Positions 1 through 9,379 of a DNA stretch of 64,000 nt are shown here, piece by piece. Origin of the DNA: Elioraea tepida (GTDB taxonomy: Bacteria > Pseudomonadota > Alphaproteobacteria > Acetobacterales > Acetobacteraceae); the NCBI RefSeq assembly GCF_019203965.1, contig NZ_CP076448.1:2557001-2621000 (forward strand), read 5' to 3'. Under the pieces are notes generated by a model that was not told where the DNA came from, ran no database searches, and saw only the letters and a list, made by a program, of their open reading frames with translations. Within the stretch, counting starts at the first letter, position 1, and each line of letters opens with the position of its first letter. The translations under genes were made by a program, and so were the position numbers.

Positions 1-1
1 G

Positions 2-1048
2 TCGGCCGCCTCGCCCACGCTCGAGGCGCTGAAGAAGGAGGGCGAGCAGGGGCGCAAGAAGCTGAACCAGTACACGCGCTACCTGACGGTGGTAATCGCC
101 ACCTTCCAAGCCTATGGCATCGCGGTTGGGCTCGAGAGCATCCGCGGCTCCGTCGGGCCGGCGGTTGCGGAGCCTGGGTTCTTCTTCCGCTTCTCCTGCG
201 TGGTGACGCTGGTCGGCGGCACGATGTTCCTGATGTGGCTCGGCGAGCAGGTCACGGCGCGCGGTGTCGGCAACGGCATCTCGCTGATCATCTTCGCCGG
301 GATCGTCGCCAACCTGCCTTCCGCGCTCGCAGGCACGCTCGAGCTCGGGCGCACCGGAGCGATCAGCACCTTCGTGATCCTGTTCCTGCTCGTGATGGCG
401 GTGGCGGTGATCGCCGCGGTCGTGTTCATCGAGCGCGCGCAGCGTCGGATCGTCGTGCAGTATCCGAAGCGCCAGGTGGGCAACCGGATGTTCGGCGGCG
501 ACTCCACCCACCTGCCGTTGAAGATCAACACCGCGGGCGTGATCCCGCCGATCTTCGCCTCGTCGCTCCTGCTCCTGCCGGTGACGATCGCCGGCTTCTC
601 GGGTGACGGCGGGCCCGAGTGGCTGCAGACGATCACGGCCGCTCTCGGCCATGGCCAGCCGCTCTACATGATACTCTACGCGGCGATGATCGTATTTTTC
701 GCCTATTTCTATACGGCGGTCGTCTTCAACCCGGTCGAGACCGCGGACAATCTCAAGAAGTATGGCGGCTTCATTCCCGGCATCCGCCCCGGCCAGAACA
801 CGGCGGAATACTTCGATTACGTCCTGACGCGTCTGACCACTGTCGGCGCGATCTATCTGGTGGCGGTGTGCCTGCTGCCGGAGTTCCTGATCGCGCGCTA
901 CGGCGTGCCGTTCTACTTCGGCGGGACCTCGCTCCTGATCATCGTGACAGTGACGATGGATACGGTGGCCCAGGTGCAGAGCCACTTGCTTGCCCATCAG
1001 TACGAGGGCCTGATCAGGAAGGCGAAGCTGAGGGGGGGCAGACGGTGA
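2..1048 (+). CDS. secY: Protein translocase subunit SecY (5' end outside window)
   Basis: Channel-forming subunit of the SecYEG inner-membrane translocon, which exports unfolded proteins with SecA and inserts membrane proteins. The open frame runs from the first bases of the window, so about the first hundred residues (TM1, plug, TM2) are missing. 348 residues remain, beginning in the charged loop before TM3. The family-typical [12 protein letters not shown] segment and the repeated hydrophobic helices up to TM10 are present. The stop overlaps the GTG start of adk, the usual secY-adk order at the end of the spc-type ribosomal operon. Confidence 0.97.
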   Translation, partial: SAASPTLEALKKEGEQGRKKLNQYTRYLTVVIATFQAYGIAVGLESIRGSVGPAVAEPGFFFRFSCVVTLVGGTMFLMWLGEQVTARGVGNGISLIIFAGIVANLPSALAGTLELGRTGAISTFVILFLLVMAVAVIAAVVFIERAQRRIVVQYPKRQVGNRMFGGDSTHLPLKINTAGVIPPIFASSLLLLPVTIAGFSGDGGPEWLQTITAALGHGQPLYMILYAAMIVFFAYFYTAVVFNPVETADNLKKYGGFIPGIRPGQNTAEYFDYVLTRLTTVGAIYLVAVCLLPEFLIARYGVPFYFGGTSLLIIVTVTMDTVAQVQSHLLAHQYEGLIRKAKLRGGRR

Positions 1049-1698
1049 ACCTGATCCTGCTCGGCCCGCCAGGCGCGGGGAAGGGCACCCAGGCCAAGCG
1101 GCTGCAGGAACGGCACGGTCTCGCCCAGATCTCGACCGGCGACATGCTTCGCGCCGAGGTCGCCTCCGGCAGCCCGATCGGCAAGGAGGCGAAGGCGATC
1201 ATGGAAGCGGGGCAGCTCGTCCCCGATGCGCTGATCACCGCGATGCTTGCGAACCGGCTTCAGGCGCCGGATTGCGCGAGAGGGTTCATCCTCGACGGTT
1301 TCCCGCGCACCGCGCCCCAGGCCGAAGCGCTCGACGCGATGCTCGACCATCTTGGCCTCGCCCTCGATGCAGTGATCGAACTCAAGGTGGACGATGCCGC
1401 TCTCGTCGAGCGAATCGCGGGACGGTTCAGCTGCAAGAGCTGCGGCGCCGCCTATCACGACCGGTTCAAACGTCCGAAGGTTGAGGGGGTGTGCGATTTT
1501 TGCGGCGGCACCGAGTTCGTGCGGCGAGCGGACGACAAGCGCGAGACGGTCGCCGCCCGGCTCGAGGCCTATCACCGGCAGACGGCGCCGCTCCTTCCGT
1601 ATTACGCGGCCAGAGGGACGCTTCATACGGTCGATGGGATGGCGGAGATGGACGAGGTCACGCGTGCGATCGAGGCGGCGTTGCAGCGTGTGGCCTGA
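1045..1698 (+). CDS. adk: Adenylate kinase, zinc-LID type
   Basis: Cytosolic enzyme that converts ATP + AMP into two ADP. The 217-residue protein starts at a GTG that overlaps the secY stop. It shows the P-loop GPPGAGKGT at residues 7-15, the AMP-binding STGDMLR segment near residue 30 and the DGFPR motif near 84-88. The LID domain carries four cysteines (C130, C133, C150, C153) spaced as two CxxC pairs, the structural zinc site of many Gram-positive and alphaproteobacterial enzymes that E. coli lacks. Length is normal. It is translationally coupled to secY. Confidence 0.97.
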   Translation: MNLILLGPPGAGKGTQAKRLQERHGLAQISTGDMLRAEVASGSPIGKEAKAIMEAGQLVPDALITAMLANRLQAPDCARGFILDGFPRTAPQAEALDAMLDHLGLALDAVIELKVDDAALVERIAGRFSCKSCGAAYHDRFKRPKVEGVCDFCGGTEFVRRADDKRETVAARLEAYHRQTAPLLPYYAARGTLHTVDGMAEMDEVTRAIEAALQRVA

Positions 1699-1744
1699 CG
1701 CCGGGAAAAGCCTCGCCAGGAGCGCAGGGATGCGCGGGCGGTGG

Positions 1745-1772
1745 TTGACAGGGAGAGGACCGAGGCTATAGT
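1745..1772 (+). promoter_or_regulatory. Sigma70 promoter of the rpsM operon
   Basis: A perfect -35 TTGACA (1745-1750) is followed, after 16 bases, by a five-of-six -10 TATAGT (1767-1772). It lies in the adk-rpsM gap and points at rpsM, implying a leader of about 175 bases. The rpsD promoter at 50979-51007 has nearly the same hexamers. Confidence 0.8.
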
Positions 1773-1778
1773 CCCGCG

Positions 1779-1956
1779 CGTCCGGTGGCCCCCGCGGGGG
1801 AGGCCGCCATTCGCGCTTGCGTGTCCGGCAGCGCCGCGCCACCCGCCCGGGTTGGCACGGCCGGGCCGGGATGGATCGGCGGCTTGCTGGCATGGCGGGC
1901 CCGCCTCTGTGTTGTCGTTCTGGCCCTCGTGGCTGCTTGGCAGGGAGTGACCCGTC
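1779..1956 (+). promoter_or_regulatory. Long GC-rich leader of the rpsM operon
   Basis: About 178 bases between the predicted transcription start and the rpsM GTG contain no gene. They hold several inverted repeats, including a 12-base palindrome around 1894-1905, and a GGGAG ribosome-binding site just before the start. In E. coli the corresponding leader is the S4-binding autoregulatory site. A regulatory role here is inference, since no specific S4 fold was recognised. Confidence 0.35.
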
Positions 1957-2334
1957 GTGGCGCGTATCGCCGGTGTGAACATCCCCACGAACAAGCGCGT
2001 CGTGATCTCGCTGCGCTACATCTACGGCATCGGGCCGAAGAAGGCCGAGGAGATCTGCCAGGCGCTCGCGATCCCCGAGGACCGCCGCGTGAACCAGCTC
2101 ACGGATGAGGAGATCCTGCGCATCCGCGAGCTGATCGACCGGAACTACAAGGTGGAGGGTGATCTTCGCCGGGAAGTGGCGATGAACATCAAGCGCCTGA
2201 TGGACCTCGGCTGCTACCGCGGCCTGCGGCACCGCAAGGGACTGCCGGTGCGCGGCCAGCGCACCCACACCAACGCGCGCACGCGCAAGGGCAAGGCGGT
2301 GCCGATCGCAGGCAAGAAGAAAGTCACGAAATAA
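1957..2334 (+). CDS. rpsM: 30S ribosomal protein S13
   Basis: Head-domain protein of the small ribosomal subunit that contacts the P-site tRNA and forms bridges to the 50S subunit. 125 residues, normal length. The N-terminus ARIAGVNIP, the central helix-two-turn-helix segment [12 protein letters not shown], and the basic tail with [13 protein letters not shown] are all diagnostic. It starts at GTG behind GGGAG. First gene of the alpha-type operon rpsM-rpsK-rpoA-rplQ; secY and adk lie upstream as in other alphaproteobacteria. Confidence 0.98.
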   Translation: MARIAGVNIPTNKRVVISLRYIYGIGPKKAEEICQALAIPEDRRVNQLTDEEILRIRELIDRNYKVEGDLRREVAMNIKRLMDLGCYRGLRHRKGLPVRGQRTHTNARTRKGKAVPIAGKKKVTK

Positions 2335-2384
2335 CCTCCCCCGGCCGCCGACCCGCCCGCTCGATCTGAAGGACCGACCTGACC

Positions 2385-2774
2385 ATGGCCAAGCCAGCCG
2401 CTCGACCGAAGAAGAAGGAGCGCAAGAACATCACCTCAGGCGTGGCGCACGTGAACGCGTCATTCAACAACACGATGATCACGATCACCGACGCCCAGGG
2501 CAATGCGATCTCGTGGTCCTCTGCGGGCTTGATGGGGTTCAAGGGCAGCCGCAAATCCACGCCCTATGCCGCGCAGATGGCCGCCGAGGATGCGGGCCGG
2601 AAGGCGCGGGAGCATGGCATGGAGGTTCTCGAGGTCGAGGTGAGCGGGCCTGGCGCGGGCCGCGAGAGCGCCCTGCGGGCGCTGCAGTCGGTCGGCTTCA
2701 CCATTACCGCGATCAAGGATGTCACACCCATTCCGCACAATGGCTGCAGGCCGCGGAAGCGACGCCGCGTCTGA
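2385..2774 (+). CDS. rpsK: 30S ribosomal protein S11
   Basis: Platform protein of the 30S subunit near the mRNA exit, contacting the Shine-Dalgarno helix region. 129 residues, normal length. The conserved [16 protein letters not shown] block lies near residues 22-37 and the C-terminal [18 protein letters not shown] tail is intact. It sits 50 bases after rpsM. The next gene is rpoA rather than rpsD, unlike the E. coli operon. Confidence 0.98.
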   Translation: MAKPAARPKKKERKNITSGVAHVNASFNNTMITITDAQGNAISWSSAGLMGFKGSRKSTPYAAQMAAEDAGRKAREHGMEVLEVEVSGPGAGRESALRALQSVGFTITAIKDVTPIPHNGCRPRKRRRV

Positions 2775-2907
2775 CGGGACGCACGGCCGGCCGTGCTGAA
2801 GGCGGCCGGAGCCCCGGCGTGCGGGTCCGCGCCGGGGCGGAGCCGGGTCAGGCGCTCAGGCGCCGCCTGGGAATGGACCCCTGGAAGGCAGGGCGAAGGG
2901 CCATACC

Positions 2908-3924
2908 GTGATCCAGAAGAACTGGCAATCCCTGATCCGTCCGTCGAAGCTCGACATCGAGAGCGGAAACGACCCCACCCGTATTGCCACCATCGTGGCG
3001 GAGCCGCTCGAGCGCGGCTTCGGCATGACGCTCGGCAACGCACTGCGCCGAACCCTCCTGTCGTCGCTGCAGGGGGCGGCTGTCACCGCCGTGCAGATCG
3101 ATGGCGTTCTGCACGAATTCTCGTCGATCCCGGGCGTGCGCGAGGACGTGACCGACATCGTCCTCAACATCAAGCAGCTCGCGCTCAGGATGCACGGCGA
3201 CGGGCCGCGCCGGATGTCGCTCACCGCAACCGGGCCCGGCGAGGTGACGGCCGGGCAGATCTCGGCCGGGCACGACATCGAGATCATGAACCCAGACCTC
3301 GTGCTTTGCACGCTCGATGACGGCGTCAAGCTCGGCATGGAGTTCACCGTGCAGTCGGGCAAGGGCTACGTGCCGGCGGCTGAGAACCGGCCCGAGGATG
3401 CGCCGATCGGGCTCATCCCGGTCGATGCGATCTACTCGCCGGTGCGCCGCGTCGCTTACCGGGTGGAGCCCACCCGCGTCGGGCAGGTGACGAACTACGA
3501 CCGGCTTCTGCTCACCGTCGAAACGAACGGAACGGTGAGCCCGGAGGACGCGGTCGCGCTCGCCGCCCGGATCCTGCAGGACCAGCTCCAGCTCTTCATC
3601 AACTTCGAGGAGCCGCGCCAGGTCAGCGCCGAGACGCAGCGCGACGACCTGCCGTTCAACCGTAACCTCCTGCGCAAGGTCGACGAGCTCGAACTCTCGG
3701 TCCGCTCGGCCAACTGCCTGAAGAACGACAACATCGTCTATATCGGAGACCTCGTGCAGAAGACCGAGCAGGAGATGCTCCGCACGCCGAACTTCGGGCG
3801 GAAGTCGCTGAACGAGATCAAGGAGGTGCTCGCCTCGATGGGCCTCAGCCTCGGGATGACCATTCCCGGCTGGCCTCCCGAGAACATCGAGGAGCTCGCG
3901 AAGAAGCTCGAGGAACCGTACTGA
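2908..3924 (+). CDS. rpoA: DNA-directed RNA polymerase subunit alpha
   Basis: Alpha subunit; its N-terminal domain dimerises and nucleates polymerase assembly, and its C-terminal domain contacts UP elements and activators. 338 residues, normal length, GTG start. The N-terminal domain (about 1-230) includes [17 protein letters not shown]. After a linker, the C-terminal domain holds the helix-hairpin-helix stretch ending [12 protein letters not shown]. The gap to rpsK (about 130 bases) is longer than others in this operon but shows no second promoter that I can recognise. Confidence 0.98.
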   Translation: MIQKNWQSLIRPSKLDIESGNDPTRIATIVAEPLERGFGMTLGNALRRTLLSSLQGAAVTAVQIDGVLHEFSSIPGVREDVTDIVLNIKQLALRMHGDGPRRMSLTATGPGEVTAGQISAGHDIEIMNPDLVLCTLDDGVKLGMEFTVQSGKGYVPAAENRPEDAPIGLIPVDAIYSPVRRVAYRVEPTRVGQVTNYDRLLLTVETNGTVSPEDAVALAARILQDQLQLFINFEEPRQVSAETQRDDLPFNRNLLRKVDELELSVRSANCLKNDNIVYIGDLVQKTEQEMLRTPNFGRKSLNEIKEVLASMGLSLGMTIPGWPPENIEELAKKLEEPY

Positions 3925-3949
3925 GACCGTTCGGAGAGGGTATCGTTCC

Positions 3950-4384
3950 ATGCGCCACCGTCTGGGCAACCGAAAGCTCGGCGTCACGAGCTCCCATCGC
4001 GCCGCCATGTTCCGCAACCTCGCCGTGGCGCTGTTCAAGCACGAGCAGATCACCACCACACTGCCGAAGGCCAAGGCGCTCCGCCCGGTCGCCGAGAAGC
4101 TGATCACGCTGGGCAAGCGTGGGGGCCTGCATGCGCGGCGGCAGGCCTATGCGCAGCTTCGGGACGACGTGATCGTCAACAAGCTGTTCGGCACGCTGGC
4201 GGAGCGCTACAGGGCACGGCCCGGGGGCTATTGCCGCGTGCTCAAGGCCGGGTTCCGCTACGGCGACATGGCACCGATGGCGGTGATCGAGCTCGTGGAG
4301 CGTGATCGTGACGCCAAAGGGCGCGACAGCGGCCCGAAGCCGGAGACGAAGCCCGAGGAGGAGGGGGCGGAGTCGCAAGCCTGA
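3950..4384 (+). CDS. rplQ: 50S ribosomal protein L17
   Basis: Large-subunit protein near the peptide exit tunnel. 144 residues: the conserved core ([11 protein letters not shown] at the start, then [22 protein letters not shown]) is followed by a charged tail rich in Lys, Glu and Pro, as usual in alphaproteobacterial L17. Last gene of the operon, 25 bases after rpoA and followed by a strong hairpin. Confidence 0.97.
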   Translation: MRHRLGNRKLGVTSSHRAAMFRNLAVALFKHEQITTTLPKAKALRPVAEKLITLGKRGGLHARRQAYAQLRDDVIVNKLFGTLAERYRARPGGYCRVLKAGFRYGDMAPMAVIELVERDRDAKGRDSGPKPETKPEEEGAESQA

Positions 4385-4397
4385 GCGCGGGCGCGGG

Positions 4398-4442
4398 CCG
4401 GAAATACAGGGGCGGCCGGCGGGCCGCCCCTCGCGTTTCCGG
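4398..4442 (+). terminator. Bipartite hairpin ending the rpsM-rplQ operon
   Basis: A perfect 9-bp G/C stem (4409-4417 with 4422-4430, loop GGCG) lies inside a second outer stem, CCGGAAA (4398-4404) with TTTCCGG (4436-4442). It starts 13 bases after the rplQ stop. Only a short T run follows, so termination may be partly factor-dependent. Confidence 0.7.
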
Positions 4443-4464
4443 GGTCCATTCCCATCTCCCCGTC

Positions 4465-5244
4465 ATGCACGGGATGGTGCTCCCCGAACCGGCCACCGCG
4501 CGGGACAGGCTTCGCCAGGCCCTGACGGTCCTCGCCGCCCTTGCCCAGGCTGTGCTGCCATCCCTGCCTGCGCTCACCGGCTGGGGCGTGCCGATCGGCT
4601 CCCGGGCCAATGCCGAGGGGCCGCCGCTGATCAGCCCAGCGGGCTACGCCTTCTCGATCTGGGGGCCGATCTTCGCCTGGTGCCTTGCCTACGCTGTGTG
4701 GCAGGCGCTACCTGCCCAAGGCTCCGATCCGCTCGCCCGCCGCGCCGGCTGGTGGTTCGCCGCCGCCATGGCCGGCTGCGCGCTCTGGGCGGCCGTGTTC
4801 CAGGCGGGAGGGCCGGTGTGGCTCACCGCTGTCATCCTCGCCCTGATCGCCGCATCGGCGATCGGCGCCCTCGCGCGCGCCTCCGCCCTGCCGCTTCCGC
4901 TCCGGCGCGACGGGCTGTGGCTGTTCGCCGCTCCGCTCGGGCTGCTCGCCGGATGGGTCACGATCGCCGCTTTCGTCAACCTCGCCTCGGCCTTGAGCGT
5001 CGCCGGCCTCCAGTCGCTGCGCGACCCTGCGAGCCCGCTTCCGCCCGCGCTCGTCGCTGTGGCGACGGCGGCGGCGCTCGCGGTGATCGCGCGCACGCGG
5101 CCGTTCCCGACCTACGCGCTCGCGGTCGTCTGGGCGCTTGTTGCCGTGCTCGTGCGCAACGGCATCAGCCCGACGGGACTCACCGCCGCCGTTGCGGCGC
5201 TTCTCGTTGCGGCGCTCGCCGTCCGCTCCTGGCGGGCCGGCTAG
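4465..5244 (+). CDS. TspO/MBR-related tryptophan-rich membrane protein
   Basis: 259-residue polytopic membrane protein with about seven hydrophobic segments. The stretch PAGYAFSIWGPIFAW (residues 58-72) resembles the first-helix signature of TspO/MBR-related proteins, which bind tetrapyrroles or act as redox/light-related sensors; this longer subfamily has no established substrate. Tryptophans cluster in the helices. It stands between the rplQ terminator and a convergent Bug receptor gene, so it is probably monocistronic. Family membership rests on the motif; the role is unknown. Confidence 0.65.
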   Translation: MHGMVLPEPATARDRLRQALTVLAALAQAVLPSLPALTGWGVPIGSRANAEGPPLISPAGYAFSIWGPIFAWCLAYAVWQALPAQGSDPLARRAGWWFAAAMAGCALWAAVFQAGGPVWLTAVILALIAASAIGALARASALPLPLRRDGLWLFAAPLGLLAGWVTIAAFVNLASALSVAGLQSLRDPASPLPPALVAVATAAALAVIARTRPFPTYALAVVWALVAVLVRNGISPTGLTAAVAALLVAALAVRSWRAG

Positions 5245-6206
5245 TTCGCCTGGATTCCCGCCTCGCGCACGAGGCGTGCCATCGTCTCGCGCCCCTCGCG
5301 CAGGAAACGGCCGAAGCTCTCGGGATCGGAGCCGACGGGAACCGCGCCGAGCTGGGCGAGCCGCTCGCGCACGGCGGGCTCGGCGAGAACCTGTGCGATC
5401 GCCGCGTGCATCCGCGCCGCAAGCGCTGCGGGCGTTCCGGCCGGGGCGACGAGCCCGACCCACTCGCTCATGTCGAAACCCGGGAAGCCGCTCTCGTGGA
5501 GCGTGGGCACGTCCGGCCAATTCGCGAGCCGCTCGAGCACCGTCACGGCGAGCATGCGCGCGCGGCCCGACTGCACGATCGGCCCCGCCGAGAGGGCGGT
5601 GATCAGCACCCCGTCCACATTGCCGGCGGCGAGATCACGCGCCGCGTCCGCCCCGCCGCGATAGGGAACGTGGGTGAGCCTGATCCCGGCGCGCTGCTGG
5701 AACAGTTCGAGGGCGAGATGGCCGGCCGTGGCGTTGCCCTGCGTGCCGAAGCTGAGTTCGCCCGGCCGCGCCTTCGCCGCGGCGATGAGCTCGGCCAGCG
5801 TGTGCGCGGGGAAGGCCTCTTTCACCGCGATCGCCTGCGGGAAGGTCGCGACCTGCGAGACCGGAACGAAGGCGGCGTAGTCGAAGGGGAGGTTGCGCAG
5901 AAGCGAGGGGTTGACGATGTGCGAGGAGGCGTCGAACAGCCACGTGTAGCCGTCGCCCGCGGCCTGGGCGACGGCGGCGGCCCCGATCGAGCCGCCCGCG
6001 CCGGTGCGGTTCTCGATCACGATCGTCTGGCCGAGGAGCTCCGAGACGCGCGGGAAGATGGTGCGCGCGGCGCTGTCGGCCGCGCCGCCGGCCGCGAAGG
6101 GGACGACGACCCGGATCGACCGCACGGGCCAGGCTTGCGCGGAGGCGCGCCCGGCGAGCGGCAGGGCGAGGGCGGCACCGAGCGCGCCGCGTCGGCTGAG
6201 CGTCAT
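5241..6206 (-). CDS. Bug-family (TctC-like) periplasmic receptor 1
   Basis: Secreted tripartite-tricarboxylate-type binding protein that captures carboxylates or similar small ligands. 321 residues. An Arg-Arg-containing signal peptide ends near ASA-Q, followed by WPVRSIRVVVPFAAGG, the family's first strand and ligand loop. The start at 6206 was chosen because GGGAG lies just upstream and the signal peptide begins there. It follows receptor 2 by 26 bases, so the two form an operon. No TctA/TctB permease adjoins, the common orphan arrangement in this family. Substrate unknown. Confidence 0.88.
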   Translation of the reverse strand: MTLSRRGALGAALALPLAGRASAQAWPVRSIRVVVPFAAGGAADSAARTIFPRVSELLGQTIVIENRTGAGGSIGAAAVAQAAGDGYTWLFDASSHIVNPSLLRNLPFDYAAFVPVSQVATFPQAIAVKEAFPAHTLAELIAAAKARPGELSFGTQGNATAGHLALELFQQRAGIRLTHVPYRGGADAARDLAAGNVDGVLITALSAGPIVQSGRARMLAVTVLERLANWPDVPTLHESGFPGFDMSEWVGLVAPAGTPAALAARMHAAIAQVLAEPAVRERLAQLGAVPVGSDPESFGRFLREGRETMARLVREAGIQAN

Positions 6207-6232
6207 GCGTGTTCTCCCGAGCGTGATCGTCA

Positions 6233-7204
6233 TTAAACGGTGATGTTGGCCTCGGCGACAACCGCCTTCATCGTTTCGCGCAGATTGGAGAGGAATGCCG
6301 CGAACTCGGCGCGCGAGGAGCCGACGGCGAGCGCGCCGAGGCTTTCGAGCCTCGCCCGGACGGCCGGTTGCGCGAGCGCCCCGACGGCGGCCGCATGGAT
6401 CCGGTCGAGCACGTCTTCTGGCGTTCCGGATGGGGCGTAGAGGCCGTTCCATTCGTTCAGTTCGAACCCGGGGAACCCGCTCTCGGCGATGGTCGGAACG
6501 TCCGGCAACTGGGCGAGCCGCTGTTTCGTCGTCACCCCGAGGGCACGGATTCGCCCGGCTTGGGCGAGCGCGAGCGAGGAGGACACGGTGCCCATGTGCA
6601 TGTCGATGTTGCCGGCAACGAGATCTTGCATCGCGGGGCCGCCGCCGCGATAGGGCACGTGCACGAGCGAGATGCCGGCGGCTTGGGCAAAGCGGGCGGC
6701 GGCGAGGTGTGACGAGGTGGCATTTCCCGACGAGCCGTAGGTGAGCTCACCCGGCCGGGCTTTCGCGAGCGCAATGAACTCGGCGATCGTGCGTGCCGGA
6801 AGCTCTGTCTTCACGAGCATGATCTGCGGCAGGACGGTGAGCTGGGAGATCGGCGCGAAGGCGGTGTGGTAGTCGAACGGCAGGGTCCGCATCACGAAAG
6901 GGTTCACCACGTGCGCGCCGGCATCGAGCAGCAGCGTGTGGCCGTCATGCGGCGCGCGGGCGACCTCGGCGGCGCCGATCGTGCCGCCGGCGCCGCCGCG
7001 GTTCTCAACCACCACCGGCTGGCCGAGGGCCGCGCCCATCGGCTCCGCGATCAACCGCGCCGTGGTGTCGGCGCCGCCGCCGGGTGGGTAGGGAACCACG
7101 AGCCGGATCGGCCTGGACGGCCAGGCTTGCGCCGCTGCGGCGCGCGCAAGGAATGGTGCAGCAAAGAGGCCCGCGGAAAGCGCGCGGCGTGTCGGCTCGG
7201 CCAT
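6233..7204 (-). CDS. Bug-family (TctC-like) periplasmic receptor 2
   Basis: Paralogue of the next gene: 323 residues, signal peptide ending near AAA-Q, then WPSRPIRLVVPYPPGGGAD. The conserved VENRGGAGGTIGA and YGSSGNATSSHL segments form the ligand pocket in this family. The ATG at 7204 has a run of six G about six bases upstream. It diverges from the amidohydrolase gene by about 50 bases, so both probably share one control region. The pairing suggests uptake of the compound, or a relative, that the hydrolase once attacked; this is inference. Confidence 0.88.
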   Translation of the reverse strand: MAEPTRRALSAGLFAAPFLARAAAAQAWPSRPIRLVVPYPPGGGADTTARLIAEPMGAALGQPVVVENRGGAGGTIGAAEVARAPHDGHTLLLDAGAHVVNPFVMRTLPFDYHTAFAPISQLTVLPQIMLVKTELPARTIAEFIALAKARPGELTYGSSGNATSSHLAAARFAQAAGISLVHVPYRGGGPAMQDLVAGNIDMHMGTVSSSLALAQAGRIRALGVTTKQRLAQLPDVPTIAESGFPGFELNEWNGLYAPSGTPEDVLDRIHAAAVGALAQPAVRARLESLGALAVGSSRAEFAAFLSNLRETMKAVVAEANITV

Positions 7205-7250
7205 GGCGTCCCCCCCATCCGCATCCGGCATTCTTCCGCCGGCGGTTCCG

Positions 7251-8005
7251 ATGAGCAGTAGCACCATGCTGTTCGATGCGCATCTGCACATCTTCGACCC
7301 GGCCTTCCCGCTTCCCGGCAACCAGGGCTCCATTCCCGAGCCCTTCACGGTGGAGGACTATCGCCGGCGCACGGCGTCGCTCGGGGTGGTCGGCGGGGCG
7401 GTGGTGGCCGCCTCGACTCAGGGGGAGGACCCGCAGCCGCTGCTCGCCGCGGCGCGCGCTCTCGGCGAGGGGTTCGTGGTGATCGCTGCGGCGCACCCGG
7501 GACAGGACGACGCCACCTTCGCAGCGCTCGCTGCTTCAGGAGTGAGGGGCCTGAGGTTCACCCTCCATCGTGGCGCGGCCTTCGATGTGCCCGCCATGCC
7601 GCCCATGCCCGGGCGGCGGCCGCGCATGGCCTTCATGCCGAGCTCTACGCGGATGCGGCAACGCTCGCCCCGCACGTGGACGATCTTGCCTCTCTTCCCG
7701 CCGGCCTTGTCCTCGACCATCTCGGCCTCACCGGGGCGGGGCTACCGGTGACCCTCGCGCTCGCCAAGGCCGGGGTGAAGGTGAAGGCGACAGGGTTCGG
7801 GCGCGTCACGCTCGACGTGGCCGAGGCGCTTGCGGCGATCGCCGACGCGGCTCCCTATGCGTTGATGGCCGGCACCGACCTTCCCTCGACGCGCGCGGCG
7901 CGTCCCTTCGAGGATGGCGATCTCGCCCTGATCCGGCGCGTGCTTGGGCCCGACCCTGCCGAAGCCGCTCTCCACCGCACGGCAGCAAGCTTCTACCGTA
8001 TCTGA
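7251..8005 (+). pseudogene. Amidohydrolase-2 family hydrolase, frameshifted
   Basis: Metal-dependent TIM-barrel hydrolase of the amidohydrolase-2/PDC-hydrolase type. The first frame encodes FDAHLHIFDP (metal-binding HxH) up to about 7590; the rest continues in another frame, from HGLHAELYADAATL through LVLDHLGLTG to LMAGTDLPSTR, which carries the late catalytic Asp. Both halves are intact and join if one base is added, most simply a C in the CCC run at 7590-7592. Starts at 7251 or 7266 are both possible. Either a real one-base deletion or a sequencing error. It diverges from two Bug receptor genes. Confidence 0.8.
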
Positions 8006-8038
8006 CGCTTCGGCCGCGCAGGCGCTACACTGCCGCCC

Positions 8039-9379
8039 ATGGCGCGTGAGCACAGCGGGGCAGACCTGTTCGGCGAGGTGGCGCACGCCCCGCCACCGGC
8101 AGCGACGGACGGGCGGCGCCCGCTTGCCGACCGGCTTCGGCCGCGCACGCTCGCCGAGGTGGTGGGGCAGGACCACCTGGTTGGCCCCGAGGGCGCGATC
8201 ACGCGCATGCTAGCGCAAGGGAGCCTCTCCTCGATCATCCTCTGGGGGCCTCCAGGCGTGGGCAAGACGACGATCGCTCGCCTGCTCGCCAAGGCCTCCG
8301 GCCTCGCCTTCGTCTCTCTCTCGGCGGTGTTCTCCGGGGTGGCGGAGCTTCGCCGTGCCTTCGAGGAGGCGCGCCGGCGCCGTGCCTCAGGGGAAGGAAC
8401 GCTGCTCTTCGTCGACGAGATCCACCGCTTCAACCGCGCCCAGCAGGACGGGTTCCTGCCCTATGTGGAGGACGGAACGGTCGTTCTCGTGGGCGCGACC
8501 ACGGAGAACCCCTCGTTCGAGCTCAACGCCGCCCTGCTCTCGCGCTGCCGCGTTCTGGTCCTGCGCCGGCTCGATGCCGCGGCGCTTGAGACGCTGCTTG
8601 CCCGCGCCGAGGGGTTCGCGGGGCGGACGCTCCCCGTGACGGAGGAGGCGCGCGCGGCGCTCGCGGCGATGGCCGATGGCGACGGCCGCTACCTCCTGAA
8701 CCTCGCCGAACAGCTCCTCACCCTGCCTGAAGGAATAGCCCCGCTCGACCCGGCAGGGCTCGCGCGCGTGCTCGAGCGCCGCGCCGCTCTCTACGACAAG
8801 GACCGGGAGGAGCACTACAACCTCATCTCCGCGCTGCACAAGTCGATGCGGGGGTCTGACCCGGATGCGGCGCTCTATTGGCTTGCGCGCCTGCTCGCCG
8901 GCGGCGAGGACCCGCTCTACATCATCCGCCGTGTGACACGCTTCGCCTCCGAGGATGTGGGTCTTGCCGACCCGACCGCCCTGCTCACCGCGATCGCGGC
9001 CTGGGACACCTACGAGCGGCTCGGCAGCCCCGAAGGCGAGCTCGCGATCGCCCAAGCCGTGGTGCATCTCGCCACCGCACCGAAATCGAACGCCCTCTAC
9101 AAGGCGCTCGGTGCGGCGATGCGCGCGGCGCGCGACACGGGCAGCCTGATGCCGCCCAGGCACATCCTGAATGCGCCGACGAAACTGATGGGCGAGCTCG
9201 GCTACGGCCAGGGCTACGCCTATGACCATGACACCGAGGAGGGCTTTTCCGGGCAGGACTACTTCCCCGAGGGAATGGCCCGGCAGCGCTTCTATTCCCC
9301 GACCGACCGCGGCCGCGAGGCGGCGATCGCCGAACGGCTTCGGGACTGGGAGAGGCTGAGGCGGGAGCGGCGCGGGTGA
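8039..9379 (+). CDS. rarA: Replication-associated recombination protein A (AAA+ ATPase)
   Basis: Clamp-loader-like AAA+ ATPase of the RarA/MgsA/WRNIP1 family that acts at stalled replication forks. 446 residues, normal length. Walker A GPPGVGKT is at residues 70-77, Walker B LLFVDEIHRF at about 122-131, and sensor-1 GATTENPSFE follows. The C-terminal part has the tetramerisation segment with LYWLARLLAGGEDP. First gene of a tightly packed rightward series; its stop overlaps the crcB start. Confidence 0.95.
   Translation: MAREHSGADLFGEVAHAPPPAATDGRRPLADRLRPRTLAEVVGQDHLVGPEGAITRMLAQGSLSSIILWGPPGVGKTTIARLLAKASGLAFVSLSAVFSGVAELRRAFEEARRRRASGEGTLLFVDEIHRFNRAQQDGFLPYVEDGTVVLVGATTENPSFELNAALLSRCRVLVLRRLDAAALETLLARAEGFAGRTLPVTEEARAALAAMADGDGRYLLNLAEQLLTLPEGIAPLDPAGLARVLERRAALYDKDREEHYNLISALHKSMRGSDPDAALYWLARLLAGGEDPLYIIRRVTRFASEDVGLADPTALLTAIAAWDTYERLGSPEGELAIAQAVVHLATAPKSNALYKALGAAMRAARDTGSLMPPRHILNAPTKLMGELGYGQGYAYDHDTEEGFSGQDYFPEGMARQRFYSPTDRGREAAIAERLRDWERLRRERRG

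Noticed and set aside
9300-9376. Fluoride riboswitch ahead of crcB
   Set aside because: crcB starts inside the rarA stop codon, and the upstream DNA is rarA coding sequence, so there is no room for a separate leader.
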